Shown here piece after piece: positions 1 to 6,520 of a DNA stretch of 29,644 bases. This stretch comes from Bacillota bacterium (GTDB lineage Bacteria; Bacillota; Clostridia; Christensenellales; Borkfalkiaceae): positions 1-29,644 of the forward strand of contig QAKM01000047.1 in assembly GCA_003343805.1 (NCBI GenBank), in the 5' to 3' direction. Within the stretch, counting starts at the first letter, position 1, and every line of letters begins with the position of its first letter. The position numbers were made by a program, and so were the translations under genes. The notes beneath the pieces were generated by a model. That model did not search any database. It was not told the origin of the DNA and worked only from the letters and a program-made list of their open reading frames with translations.

Positions 1-420
1 CGCATCTGCTTCGCATCTGCGCGGGAGCCCTGAAATGGCACGCTCCATGTGCCATTCCCAAGCTCGAAAGCGGTCAAAGCCCCACCAGGGCTTTGCCAAG
101 AAAGCGCTTTCTCGCCCTCTTCCCGCAAAACTCGCTAACGCGAGTTTTGCGGGAACCCTTTTCTTAAACATACTTCTGCAAGCAAAACCACGCTTTTGCG
201 CCTCTTCCCGAAAAACTCGCTGATGCGATTTTTTCGGGAGCCCTTCCTTATGAATTTCTTCCGCGAGGAGGGTCCCCCTCCGCTGCGGGCCCCAATTTGC
301 CTCATACTTGAGGCTTATTGTCCTTAGAATGACAGGCGAGTGCGTGGGCAAAATAGCAAGTTAGATGTATATTGCTCACCCCTCACGACTTTTTTGTGCC
401 TGCACAAAAAAGTGTGAACT
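1..420 (-). repeat. Multi-hairpin intergenic element, copy A (downstream of ychF)
   Basis: This non-coding stretch is read on the minus strand as a continuation past the ychF stop. In order it holds: hairpin H1 (419-381); an 11-nt block CATCTAACTTG (367-357); a 20-nt block (334-315); hairpin H2 (314-299, arms GCCTCA/TGAGGC); AAATTG (298-293); a hairpin module (247-201); a 30-nt core (201-172); a second module (160-116); nested hairpin H5 (111-66, outer arms GAAAGCG/CGCTTTC, inner arms CAAAGCC/GGCTTTG); hairpin H6 (58-32); and a module cut by the window edge (31-1). Every non-module part has a colinear partner at 12491-12787. The strand is inferred from the shared order and from the position after a stop codon. 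No gene is supported here. I do not recognise a named family for the whole element. Confidence 0.8.
116..247. repeat. Two related inverted-repeat modules inside copy A
   Basis: Two hairpin modules share the edges CCTCTTCCCG and CGGGA(A/G)CCCTT. The module at 116-160 has a perfect 14-bp stem (122-135 with 140-153, loop TAAC). The module at 201-247 has a 14-bp stem with one mismatch (207-220 with 225-238, loop TGAT). The fourth base of the variable arm differs between them (CCCGC versus CCCGA), and the partner arm has changed to match (GCGGG versus TCGGG). They flank the 30-nt core and are absent from the related element after clpC, so they look like insertions. A third end of the same type (CGGGAGCCCT, 22-31) is truncated by the window edge. 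Confidence 0.75.
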
Positions 421-421
421 C

Positions 422-1519
422 TTACACATTAAACCGGAACAGCACCACGTCGCCGTCCTTCATCACATAGTCCTTGCCCTCGGAGCGCACCTTGCCCTTC
501 TCGCGCGCGCCCGCAAGGCCGCCGCATTCCAGAAGCGTCTCCCATTCGACGACCTCGGCGCGGATGAACCCCTTTTCAAAGTCGGAGTGGATCTTGCCTG
601 CCGCCTGGGGAGCTTTCGTACCCTTTTTGATGGTCCACGCCCGCGTCTCCTTCTCGCCCGCGGTGAGGTACGAGATGAGCCCCAAGAGCGCATAGGAAGC
701 CTTGATGAGCTGATCGAGCCCGCTCTCTTTGAGGCCGAAGTCGGCAAGGAACATCTCCCGGTCCTCCTCGTCCATTTCGGAGAGCTCCTCCTCCGTCTTG
801 GCGCAGACGACGATGGTTCCCGCGTTGTGCTTCGAGGCATACGCCTTCACCTGCTGCACATAGGGGTTTTCCTCCTCCTTGCCCATGTCGCTCTCGGCAA
901 TGTTGGCGCAGTAGATGACGGGTTTGGATGAGAGCAAGAAGAGATTGTCCATCATGGGCTCCTCCTCTTCGGTGAGCGGATAGGAAGAAGCCGGCTTTTC
1001 CTCTTCGAGGTGTGCCTGCAGTTTTTCGAGGAAGGCAAACTCGGCGGCAGCGCCTTTATCGGAGCCCCCGCGCGCCGCGTTGCGGATGCGGTCCATGCGC
1101 TTCTGCACGGCCTCGATATCGGCAAGGATGAGCTCCAAATTGATGGTCTCGATGTCGCGCACGGGGTCGACGGTGCTCTCGACATGGGTGATGTTCTCAT
1201 CCTCGAAGCAGCGCACGACGTGTACGATGGCGTCCACTTCGCGGATGTGGGAGAGGAACTTGTTGCCGAGGCCCTCGCCGCGGCTTGCGCCCTTCACGAG
1301 GCCCGCGATGTCCACAAATTCGATGACGGCGGGCGTCACCTTCTTGCTCTCGTAGAGGGCGGCGAGCTTATCGAGCCGCTCGTCCGGCACGGCGACGACG
1401 CCCACGTTGGGCTCGATGGTGCAGAAGGGGTAATTGGCCATCTCGGCACCCGCGTGCGTGATGGCGTTGAAGAGGGTGGATTTCCCCACGTTGGGAAGGC
1501 CCACGACACCTAATTTCAT
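422..1519 (-). CDS. ychF: Redox-regulated ATPase YchF (Obg-like)
   Basis: The 365-aa product matches the usual YchF length. It has the P-loop GLPNVGKS at residues 7-14, a DIAG Walker B-type segment, the NIAE motif that replaces the usual NKxD of GTPases and underlies ATP preference in this family, a central coiled-coil insertion and a C-terminal TGS domain ending in VVLFRFNV. YchF proteins bind ribosomes and hydrolyse ATP; a role in stress response is known for the family. I chose the ATG at 1519 because GAGGAG lies 7-12 bases upstream and the next residues are the canonical MKLGVVG; an in-frame TTG at 1534 has no such support. It is transcribed divergently from argS. Confidence 0.98.
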   Translation of the reverse strand: MKLGVVGLPNVGKSTLFNAITHAGAEMANYPFCTIEPNVGVVAVPDERLDKLAALYESKKVTPAVIEFVDIAGLVKGASRGEGLGNKFLSHIREVDAIVHVVRCFEDENITHVESTVDPVRDIETINLELILADIEAVQKRMDRIRNAARGGSDKGAAAEFAFLEKLQAHLEEEKPASSYPLTEEEEPMMDNLFLLSSKPVIYCANIAESDMGKEEENPYVQQVKAYASKHNAGTIVVCAKTEEELSEMDEEDREMFLADFGLKESGLDQLIKASYALLGLISYLTAGEKETRAWTIKKGTKAPQAAGKIHSDFEKGFIRAEVVEWETLLECGGLAGAREKGKVRSEGKDYVMKDGDVVLFRFNV

Positions 1520-1536
1520 AGTCTTTCTCCTCAAAT

Positions 1537-1556
1537 CGGGCGGGCATCCCCGCCCG
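1537..1556. other. GC-rich hairpin in the ychF 5' leader
   Basis: CGGGCGGG (1537-1544) and CCCGCCCG (1549-1556) form a perfect 8-bp stem with a 4-nt loop. In the ychF transcript it lies just upstream of the GAGGAG ribosome site and just downstream of the promoter. It might affect translation or mRNA stability; nothing in the sequence shows which. Confidence 0.5.
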
Positions 1557-1570
1557 GTACATTCTCAATC

Positions 1571-1599
1571 ATTATACCCCGCCTCCCCCGAAATGGCAA
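1571..1599 (-). promoter_or_regulatory. Sigma-A promoter of ychF
   Basis: On the minus strand TTGCCA (1599-1594) is followed after 17 bp by a perfect TATAAT (1576-1571). The expected start is near 1564, giving a leader of about 45 nt that contains the GC-rich hairpin. Confidence 0.75.
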
Positions 1600-1609
1600 G
1601 CCTTTTCGC

Positions 1610-1638
1610 TTGCCGTTTGCTGCAAAATGTGCTAAAAT
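1610..1638 (+). promoter_or_regulatory. Sigma-A promoter of argS
   Basis: TTGCCG (1610-1615), a 17-bp spacer and TAAAAT (1633-1638) point into argS. The -35 boxes of this promoter and the ychF promoter are only 10 bp apart, so the two are back to back. The leader of about 50 nt is too short for a T-box riboswitch. Confidence 0.65.
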
Positions 1639-1697
1639 GGCGGGGAAAAGACTGACATCCGGGCAGGCGGGAAGCCCCCGGAAAGAGAGAGGAGATC

Positions 1698-3383
1698 ATG
1701 GATTACAAGCGCTATATAGCAGAGCACATCCGGGCCGAGGGAGTGACGGAAGAGGAGCTCGAAGGGCTCATCGCCGTCCCGCCCGACACGTCGATGGGGG
1801 ACTATGCGCTCCCCTGCTTCAAGCTCGCCAAGGTGCTCCGCAAGAGCCCCGCGCTCATCGCGGAGGGCATCGCCGCAAATTACCCCGCGGACGGCGTTGT
1901 CTCGGAAGCAAAGGCCCTCAACGGGTATGTCAACTTCCGCATCGCAAGGGCGGGGCTCGCAAAGGACGTTCTCTCCCGCATCCTGAAGGAGGGGATGGAG
2001 TACGGCTCTTCCGATCTCGGCGCGGGCAAGACCATCTGCATCGACTATTCCTCCGTCAACATCGCCAAGCCCTTCCACATCGGGCATCTCTCGACGACGG
2101 TGCTGGGCGGAGCGCTCTACCGCATCTTCCAATTCCTCGGCTACCACACGGTGGGCATCAACCATCTCGGCGACTACGGCACGCAGTTCGGCAAGCTCAT
2201 CGCCGCCTACAAGCGCTGGGGAAACCGCGAGGAGGCGGAAAAGGGCGGCATCCACGCCATCAACGATCTATACGTCCGCTTCAACGAGGAGGCGGACGAG
2301 GCGATGGAAGCGGAAGCGCGCGAGTACTTCCGCCTCATCGAGAGCGGCGACAAGGAGGCGAACGAGCTCTTCGATTGGTTCAAGTCTCTGACGCTCAGCT
2401 ACGTCAAGGGCATCTACGAAAAGCTGCACATCACCTTCGATTCGTACGCGGGCGAGCGCTTCTACACCGACAAGATGGCGCCCGTCGTCGAAGAGCTCCA
2501 AGAAAAGGGGCTCTTGAAGGAGAGCAACGGCGCAAAGATCGTCGATCTCGAACCCTACGGGATGCCGCCCTGCCTCATCCTGCGCTCGGACGGCGCCTCC
2601 CTCTATGCGACGCGCGACCTCGCCGCCGCCATCTACCGCAAAAAGACGTACGACTTCGATAAATGCCTCTACGTCGTCGCCTATCAGCAGAATCTGCACT
2701 TCAAACAGGTCTTCAAGGTGCTCGAACTCATGGGCAAGGAGTGGGCGAAGGACCTCGTCCACGTCGCCTACGGCATGGTCTCCCTCGAGGACGGCGCCAT
2801 GTCCACCCGCAAGGGCAAGGTGGTCTGGCTCGAAGACGTTTTGAACCGCTGCGTCGAAAAGGCGTATTCCGTCATCGACGAGAAGAACCCCTCTCTCGAG
2901 AACAAGCAGGAGATCGCCGAAAAGGTGGGCGTGGGCGCCGTCATCTTCTCCGCGCTCTACAACAACAAGATCAAAGACATCGTCTTTTCCTACGATAAGG
3001 CACTCAACTTCGACGGCGAAACGAGCGTCTATGTGCAGTACACCTGCGCCCGCGCCTCGTCCGTGCTCGCCAAGGCGGCGGAGGGCGGCTTTGAGGCGGC
3101 CCTTTCCGAAGGCTACACCCCCTGCGATCAGGAGTTCGAGCTCATCCGTGCGCTCGCCGATTTCCCCGATACGGTGAAGGCGGCGGCCGAGCGTTACGAG
3201 CCCAGCTTTGTCGCCCGCTGGTGCGTGGACACGGCGCAGAAGTTCAACAAGTTCTATTTCGACTGCAAAATTCTGCAGGAGGATGAGACCCGCGCCTTCC
3301 GCCTCGCTTTGACGAAAGCGACGCTCTCCGCGCTCACGGCAGGGCTCACGCTCCTCGGCATCGGCGTCCCGGAGAAAATGTAA
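1698..3383 (+). CDS. argS: Arginine-tRNA ligase
   Basis: This 561-aa class I aminoacyl-tRNA synthetase charges tRNA-Arg with arginine using ATP. An N-terminal Arg-S additional domain (about residues 1-85) precedes the Rossmann core. The HIGH motif is exact (HIGH, residues 127-130, within NIAKPFHIGHL). The KMSKS loop appears as MSTRKGK from residue 368, a common ArgS variant. The C-terminal third is the helical DALR anticodon-binding domain. The length fits the family. AGGAG at 1690-1694 lies close to the ATG. Regulation appears to be from its own promoter, with no T-box. A hairpin of the repeated H1 family starts 5 nt after the stop. Confidence 0.98.
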   Translation: MDYKRYIAEHIRAEGVTEEELEGLIAVPPDTSMGDYALPCFKLAKVLRKSPALIAEGIAANYPADGVVSEAKALNGYVNFRIARAGLAKDVLSRILKEGMEYGSSDLGAGKTICIDYSSVNIAKPFHIGHLSTTVLGGALYRIFQFLGYHTVGINHLGDYGTQFGKLIAAYKRWGNREEAEKGGIHAINDLYVRFNEEADEAMEAEAREYFRLIESGDKEANELFDWFKSLTLSYVKGIYEKLHITFDSYAGERFYTDKMAPVVEELQEKGLLKESNGAKIVDLEPYGMPPCLILRSDGASLYATRDLAAAIYRKKTYDFDKCLYVVAYQQNLHFKQVFKVLELMGKEWAKDLVHVAYGMVSLEDGAMSTRKGKVVWLEDVLNRCVEKAYSVIDEKNPSLENKQEIAEKVGVGAVIFSALYNNKIKDIVFSYDKALNFDGETSVYVQYTCARASSVLAKAAEGGFEAALSEGYTPCDQEFELIRALADFPDTVKAAAERYEPSFVARWCVDTAQKFNKFYFDCKILQEDETRAFRLALTKATLSALTAGLTLLGIGVPEKM

Positions 3384-3387
3384 ATGC

Positions 3388-3431
3388 GTTCACGCGTTTT
3401 CTTTTGAGCTGACAAAAGAAAACGCCGTGAG
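3388..3431 (+). repeat. H1-family hairpin after argS (copy B)
   Basis: GTTCAC is followed by a perfect 13-bp stem (3394-3406 with 3413-3425, loop AGCTGA), an unpaired C at 3426, and GTG (3427-3429), which pairs with CAC (3391-3393). The same plan of CAC, variable stem, bulged C and GTGAG occurs after ychF and clpC. No T-run follows, so it is not a classical intrinsic terminator, although it may end transcription or protect the 3' end. Only this hairpin of the larger element is present here. Confidence 0.75.
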
Positions 3432-3523
3432 ATTGTGGGAGACACCGCCGCCCCTGCGGGCGCCGACATTTTCCCGCCGCGCCTTTCATGCGGCAGCCGG
3501 CCTGCCGATCAGGAGAACATTCT

Positions 3524-3856
3524 ATGGCAAAATACGAACGCACGGTCAGCGGAAACTTTTCTGCGATCGTCAACACACTGAACAATGCCGTCCTGAACGG
3601 CAGCGTCTCTGCCTCGCTGGAGGACGAGAGCGATCTCTCAAACGGCCCCTTCCGCTGCCTCGTGCGCGTGTACGAGCGCTATAGCTGGTTCGGGGGCAAC
3701 CGTGTCAGCATGACGATCGCTGTCGCGGGGACGGAGGGGAAGTTCAAGATCACCGTCATCACGGCGGGCGGCAGCGAAGCTATCTTCTTCAAGCTCAACC
3801 GGGTGGGGGAGAAGAGCTTCCTCAACACGGTCATCGACGCGATCGAGCGGCTGTGA
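3524..3856 (+). CDS. Small DUF6054-like protein
   Basis: This 110-aa soluble protein begins MAKYERTVSGNF. It has no signal peptide or membrane segment. The central pattern RVYERYSWFGGNRVSM followed by ITAGGSEAIFFKLN resembles, from memory, the DUF6054 family of small Firmicutes proteins of unknown function. The start is the ATG at 3524, with AGGAGA at 3511-3516; an in-frame ATG at 3488 lacks a ribosome site and would add an unrelated arginine-rich head. The next gene starts 15 nt downstream, so the two are probably co-transcribed. A 6-bp hairpin (3491-3507) precedes the ribosome site. No function can be given. Confidence 0.85.
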   Translation: MAKYERTVSGNFSAIVNTLNNAVLNGSVSASLEDESDLSNGPFRCLVRVYERYSWFGGNRVSMTIAVAGTEGKFKITVITAGGSEAIFFKLNRVGEKSFLNTVIDAIERL

Positions 3857-3871
3857 CCATCAGGAGAAATC

Positions 3872-4516
3872 ATGCTCAAAGCAGTACTTTTGGATCTCGA
3901 CGGCACCCTTTTGGATACGCTGGGTGACATCGTCTATTACGTCAACGAGGCGCTCGCCGCCTTCTCCTTCCCGCCCATCACGCCCGAGCAGACCGCCCGC
4001 TTCATCGGCGACGGCGCCTGGGAGCTCATGGAGCGCGCCGTTCCGCACGGGGCGAAGGAGCTTCAAGCCTGTTACGAATACTTCCGCGAGCATTTCGCCC
4101 GCAACACGCAGGAGCACACCCGCCTCTACGAGGGAGAGATAGAAACGCTCTCCGCCCTCAAGGCGCGGGGTTTGAAGCTCGGCGTCGTCACCAACAAGCC
4201 GCAGGATGCAACGGAGGGCTGCATCCGGAAGTTCTTCCCCGAAGGGCTCTTCGATTTCGTCGGGGGCGATACGGGGAACTTCCCCTGCAAGCCCGATCCC
4301 TCCCTCGCGCAGTACGCGGCGCTTACTCTCCGCGTCTCGCCCTCGGAGTGCGCCTTCATCGGCGACGGCGAAACGGATGCCCAAGTCGCCCTCCGTGCGG
4401 GGATGTTCGGCGTCTCCGTGCTCTGGGGATACCGCTCGAAGGAGCAGCTTTCCGCAGCCGGCGCCACCCGCTTTGCCTCCTCGTACGCAGAGCTCTTCCG
4501 CCTTCTTACAACTTAG
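3872..4516 (+). CDS. HAD-superfamily phosphatase, phosphoglycolate phosphatase-like
   Basis: This 214-aa protein has the full HAD set. The nucleophile motif DLDGT has Asp8 and Asp10. A helical cap follows. Motif II ends in VVTNK, the conserved lysine lies nearby, and motif IV is GDGETDAQ, which binds Mg2+. The layout (C1 cap, about 215 aa, VLWGYRSKEQL near the end) is that of the Gph/PgmB group that dephosphorylates phosphoglycolate or sugar phosphates; the substrate cannot be told from sequence. CAGGAGA precedes the ATG. It is probably co-transcribed with the small gene upstream. Confidence 0.92.
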   Translation: MLKAVLLDLDGTLLDTLGDIVYYVNEALAAFSFPPITPEQTARFIGDGAWELMERAVPHGAKELQACYEYFREHFARNTQEHTRLYEGEIETLSALKARGLKLGVVTNKPQDATEGCIRKFFPEGLFDFVGGDTGNFPCKPDPSLAQYAALTLRVSPSECAFIGDGETDAQVALRAGMFGVSVLWGYRSKEQLSAAGATRFASSYAELFRLLTT

Positions 4517-4526
4517 TGAAAACTTG

Positions 4527-4555
4527 TTGATATTTAGTCTCATTTATGATATAAT
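4527..4555 (+). promoter_or_regulatory. Strong sigma-A promoter of the rubrerythrin gene
   Basis: TTGATA (4527-4532), a 17-bp spacer and a perfect TATAAT (4550-4555) lie 35 nt before the ATG. The surroundings are AT-rich in an otherwise GC-rich region. No obvious PerR-type palindrome is visible, although oxidative-stress control would be expected for rubrerythrin. Confidence 0.88.
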
Positions 4556-4590
4556 GGCGGCAAGAAAACCAAGAAAGGAGATATTGATCT

Positions 4591-5118
4591 ATGAAGAGAT
4601 GTGCAGTTTGCGGCGAGATCGTCGCGGATGATGTTGAAGTCTGCCCCGTCTGCAAGGCGACGAAGTTCGTTCCCATCGAGGAGAACACGGGTTTTGCGTG
4701 CGAGCACCACGTCGGCGACGGCAAGGTGGAAGATAAGGAAGTGATGGACGGCCTCCGTGCCAACTTCGAGGGCGAGTGCACCGAGGTCGGTATGTATCTT
4801 GCCATGGCGCGCGTTGCCGAGCGCGAGGGCTATCCCGAGATCGCAGAGGCATACAAGCGCTATGCTTTCGAGGAAGCAGAGCACGCAAGCAAGTTTGCAG
4901 AGCTCCTCGGCGAAGTCGTCACCGATTCGACCGAGAAGAACCTCGAACTCCGCGTCGCGGCTGAAACGGGCGCCTGCGCAGGCAAGCTCGCGATCGCAAA
5001 GCGCGCGAAGGAACTCGGCTACGATGCCATCCACGACACCGTGCACGAGATGGCAAAGGATGAGGCCCGCCACGGCGCAGGCTTCAAGGGCCTTCTCAAG
5101 AGATACTTCGGCAAGTAA
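4591..5118 (+). CDS. Rubrerythrin with N-terminal rubredoxin domain
   Basis: This 175-aa protein is an NADH-linked peroxidase component of anaerobes that reduces hydrogen peroxide in the cytoplasm. A rubredoxin-like iron site comes first (Cys4, Cys7, Cys18, Cys21), followed by a four-helix di-iron domain. Its ligand motifs are visible as GECTE, the ExxH in [10 protein letters not shown] and the ExxH in [10 protein letters not shown]. Having rubredoxin first is the reverse of classical Rbr, where it is C-terminal; such reverse rubrerythrins are common in Clostridia. AGAAAGGAGAT is the ribosome site. It has its own promoter and terminator, so it is a single-gene unit. It indicates an obligately or mainly anaerobic host. 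Confidence 0.95.
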   Translation: MKRCAVCGEIVADDVEVCPVCKATKFVPIEENTGFACEHHVGDGKVEDKEVMDGLRANFEGECTEVGMYLAMARVAEREGYPEIAEAYKRYAFEEAEHASKFAELLGEVVTDSTEKNLELRVAAETGACAGKLAIAKRAKELGYDAIHDTVHEMAKDEARHGAGFKGLLKRYFGK

Positions 5119-5130
5119 GATCAAAAGACC

Positions 5131-5161
5131 AAAAACGGGCAGCTTCGGCTGCCCGTTTTTT
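5131..5161 (+). terminator. Intrinsic terminator of the rubrerythrin gene
   Basis: CGGGCAGC (5136-5143) and GCTGCCCG (5148-5155) form a perfect 8-bp stem with a TTCG tetraloop, followed by six T (5156-5161). An A-tract (5131-5135) pairs with the T-run. Confidence 0.95.
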
Positions 5162-5287
5162 CTTCTGTGCGGAAAACGTCCCGCATCGGCGCGCCCTCCG
5201 CAGAGGGCTCTCCGTGGAGGGCTCTTTGTGCCGGGCGTCCGCAGGGAGCCCGGTCTACAAAAAATTTCATTTTTTTCAACAGCCCCC
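5162..5287. other. Intergenic region with short GC hairpins
   Basis: The stretch contains two direct AGGGCTCT repeats and overlapping small inverted repeats, such as GCCCTC/GAGGGC and GGGCTC/GAGCCC. No gene or known element is apparent. The sequence just before the promoter is AT-rich (5260-5279). Confidence 0.4.
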
Positions 5288-5316
5288 TTGACAGAGGCCC
5301 GCCGGCGTGTTATACT
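5288..5316 (+). promoter_or_regulatory. Consensus sigma-A promoter of the lipoprotein gene
   Basis: TTGACA (5288-5293), a 17-bp spacer and TATACT (5311-5316). The -35 box and spacing are consensus. The expected start is near 5323, giving a leader of about 48 nt. Confidence 0.88.
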
Positions 5317-5370
5317 CAAAAAAAAGGACGGCCCCGGGGCGCACCCGCGGCCCGTGATAAGGAGGGGTTT

Positions 5371-6039
5371 ATGAAGAAGATGATCTCGTGGCTGCTGGCG
5401 GCAGGGATGCTTTTGGGCAGCAGCCTGATGTTGGCTTCCTGTCGGGAGCCGGAACCCGATCCGGGCGAAAACAAGGAGCCCGATCGCACCGTGTATCAGA
5501 TTTATGAAAACTTCGACCTCTTTGTGCGTGCGGACAGCATCACGCATCCGATCGACTTCGATCACGTCGGTGGCGGGATAGAGGATTACGAGCTCCTGGT
5601 GCCCATCGTGATCCCGTCGGACGAGAAGCTCGTCACGGTGCGCCGCGGTGCCGATGTGACGGTCATTGCCGAGATCGAGCACGGCCCGTACATCGGCTTC
5701 GGGTGGGATATGGAGCTGCAGGACGGCCAAACGCGGAACGGCCTCGTGATCGGCTGCGCACGCGACCCCGAGACGAATGAGCCGACGGAGGAGGTCGTCG
5801 GCGCGGACTGCATTACGGAGATGCGCGTCGAGACGGGCTGGCTGGACCGTGGCTGGACCCGGTGGGGCACGCGCCTGCAGTTCACGTTCGCCACGGACGA
5901 CCGCGCCATGCCCATGCTGCAGGAGGACTATGTGATGGTGTTCTTCAGCCTCGACTGGACGTACGATCGCGACCGCGTGGAGATCGAGGGCAACCTGAAG
6001 GCTTGGCCGAAGGTGTGGTTTTTCTTCAAATTTGAATGA
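5371..6039 (+). CDS. Predicted lipoprotein of unknown function
   Basis: The 222-aa product starts with a type II signal peptide: Lys2-Lys3, a hydrophobic stretch at about 5-21, and the lipobox LASC with the lipidated Cys24. A charged, proline-rich linker (EPEPDPGENKEPD) follows, then a 180-aa domain rich in Asp, Glu, Trp and beta-prone segments, for example GYIxFGWDMELQDG-type and MRVETGWLDRGWTRWG stretches. It has no further membrane segment and only two other cysteines. I do not recognise the family. The ATG at 5371 is preceded by AAGGAGGGG, an excellent ribosome site. It is a single-gene unit with a consensus promoter, so probably well expressed at the cell surface. Confidence 0.9.
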   Translation: MKKMISWLLAAGMLLGSSLMLASCREPEPDPGENKEPDRTVYQIYENFDLFVRADSITHPIDFDHVGGGIEDYELLVPIVIPSDEKLVTVRRGADVTVIAEIEHGPYIGFGWDMELQDGQTRNGLVIGCARDPETNEPTEEVVGADCITEMRVETGWLDRGWTRWGTRLQFTFATDDRAMPMLQEDYVMVFFSLDWTYDRDRVEIEGNLKAWPKVWFFFKFE

Positions 6040-6201
6040 CCTGCGCTTTCCTGCCTTCATAGGGCGGCCATGTACTCTGGCTCCAAGCTCTCACGGGGGG
6101 GCAGCCCCGAACTCTGCGCCCCTGCCTTCGCGGGGATAGCTCCGCGCCATCGGTGTGCCGTCGGGTGCGCGGGCAGTCATGTATTTTAGAAACGATAAAG
6201 A

Positions 6202-6231
6202 GCGCCGCCGCGGCATGAGCCGCGGCGGCGC
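6202..6231. terminator. Perfect 13-bp GC hairpin, possible terminator
   Basis: GCGCCGCCGCGGC (6202-6214) and its exact complement (6219-6231) flank an ATGA loop. A short CTTT follows on plus, and a TCTTT follows on minus. The T-tracts are weak, so termination of the lipoprotein transcript (stop 160 nt upstream) is plausible but not certain. Confidence 0.5.
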
Positions 6232-6420
6232 CTTTACAAAGAATGGAGAGGGAAGAGGGACGGCTGGGAACCGTTCCCTCCGTATGGGTGAGGGAGCGCT
6301 GCATGGGATGCGCTGCGGCGTCCGGGGTGGGGCCCCTGCGGTGCCGCGCAGCTCTTTGCGCCCGCTTCCCCTTGACTATACCGCACGGGGCAGAAAAAAG
6401 CAACCTATTTGTTTGCTGCC

Positions 6421-6471
6421 GCACTCTATTGTGCGCTTACACCGCAGTAGAGTGCATTTTTCACGCTCTAC
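6421..6471. promoter_or_regulatory. Inverted half-sites, candidate operator for the XRE regulator
   Basis: GCACTCTA (6421-6428) and its exact complement TAGAGTGC (6448-6455) form an 8-bp inverted repeat. GTAGAG (6447-6452) also pairs with CTCTAC (6466-6471). The three half-sites end 15 bp upstream of the -35 box. The adjacent gene encodes a DNA-binding regulator, so autoregulation is a reasonable inference. The sequence cannot tell DNA operator from RNA hairpin, but the sites lie upstream of the predicted transcript. Confidence 0.45.
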
Positions 6472-6485
6472 TCACGGTAGAATCA

Positions 6486-6514
6486 TTGACTTTTCCCCGC
6501 ATTTTGCCTATAAT
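6486..6514 (+). promoter_or_regulatory. Sigma-A promoter giving an apparently leaderless XRE mRNA
   Basis: TTGACT (6486-6491), a 17-bp spacer and a perfect TATAAT (6509-6514). The ATG of the regulator is at 6521, 7 bp after the -10 box, which is where transcription normally starts. No ribosome site fits, since AAGG ends one base before the ATG. Confidence 0.8.
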
Positions 6515-6520
6515 CAAGGT

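Larger units (their letters stand above)
6040..6480. other. Non-coding region between the lipoprotein and XRE genes
   Basis: I see no convincing gene in this 441-bp stretch. An open frame runs through it into the XRE gene but lacks a ribosome site and is arginine/glycine-rich. The stretch holds a perfect 13-bp hairpin (6202-6231), a 6-bp hairpin TCCCTC/GAGGGA near 6276-6296, and short CACTCTA/TAGAGTG half-sites near its end. Confidence 0.5.

Noticed and set aside
35..223. 62-residue open frame in copy A
   Set aside because: It reads through the inverted repeats in the direction opposite to the inferred element and has no ribosome site.
365..931. Long open frame opposite ychF
   Set aside because: It is the antisense shadow of ychF in a GC-rich genome and has no ribosome site or recognisable domain.
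1640..1697. T-box riboswitch before argS
   Set aside because: The leader is only about 50 nt and has no T-box sequence or specifier structure.
6155..6520. N-terminal extension of the XRE regulator
   Set aside because: The frame is open, but the residues are Arg/Gly-rich with no family similarity, and the promoter lies inside it just before ATG 6521.
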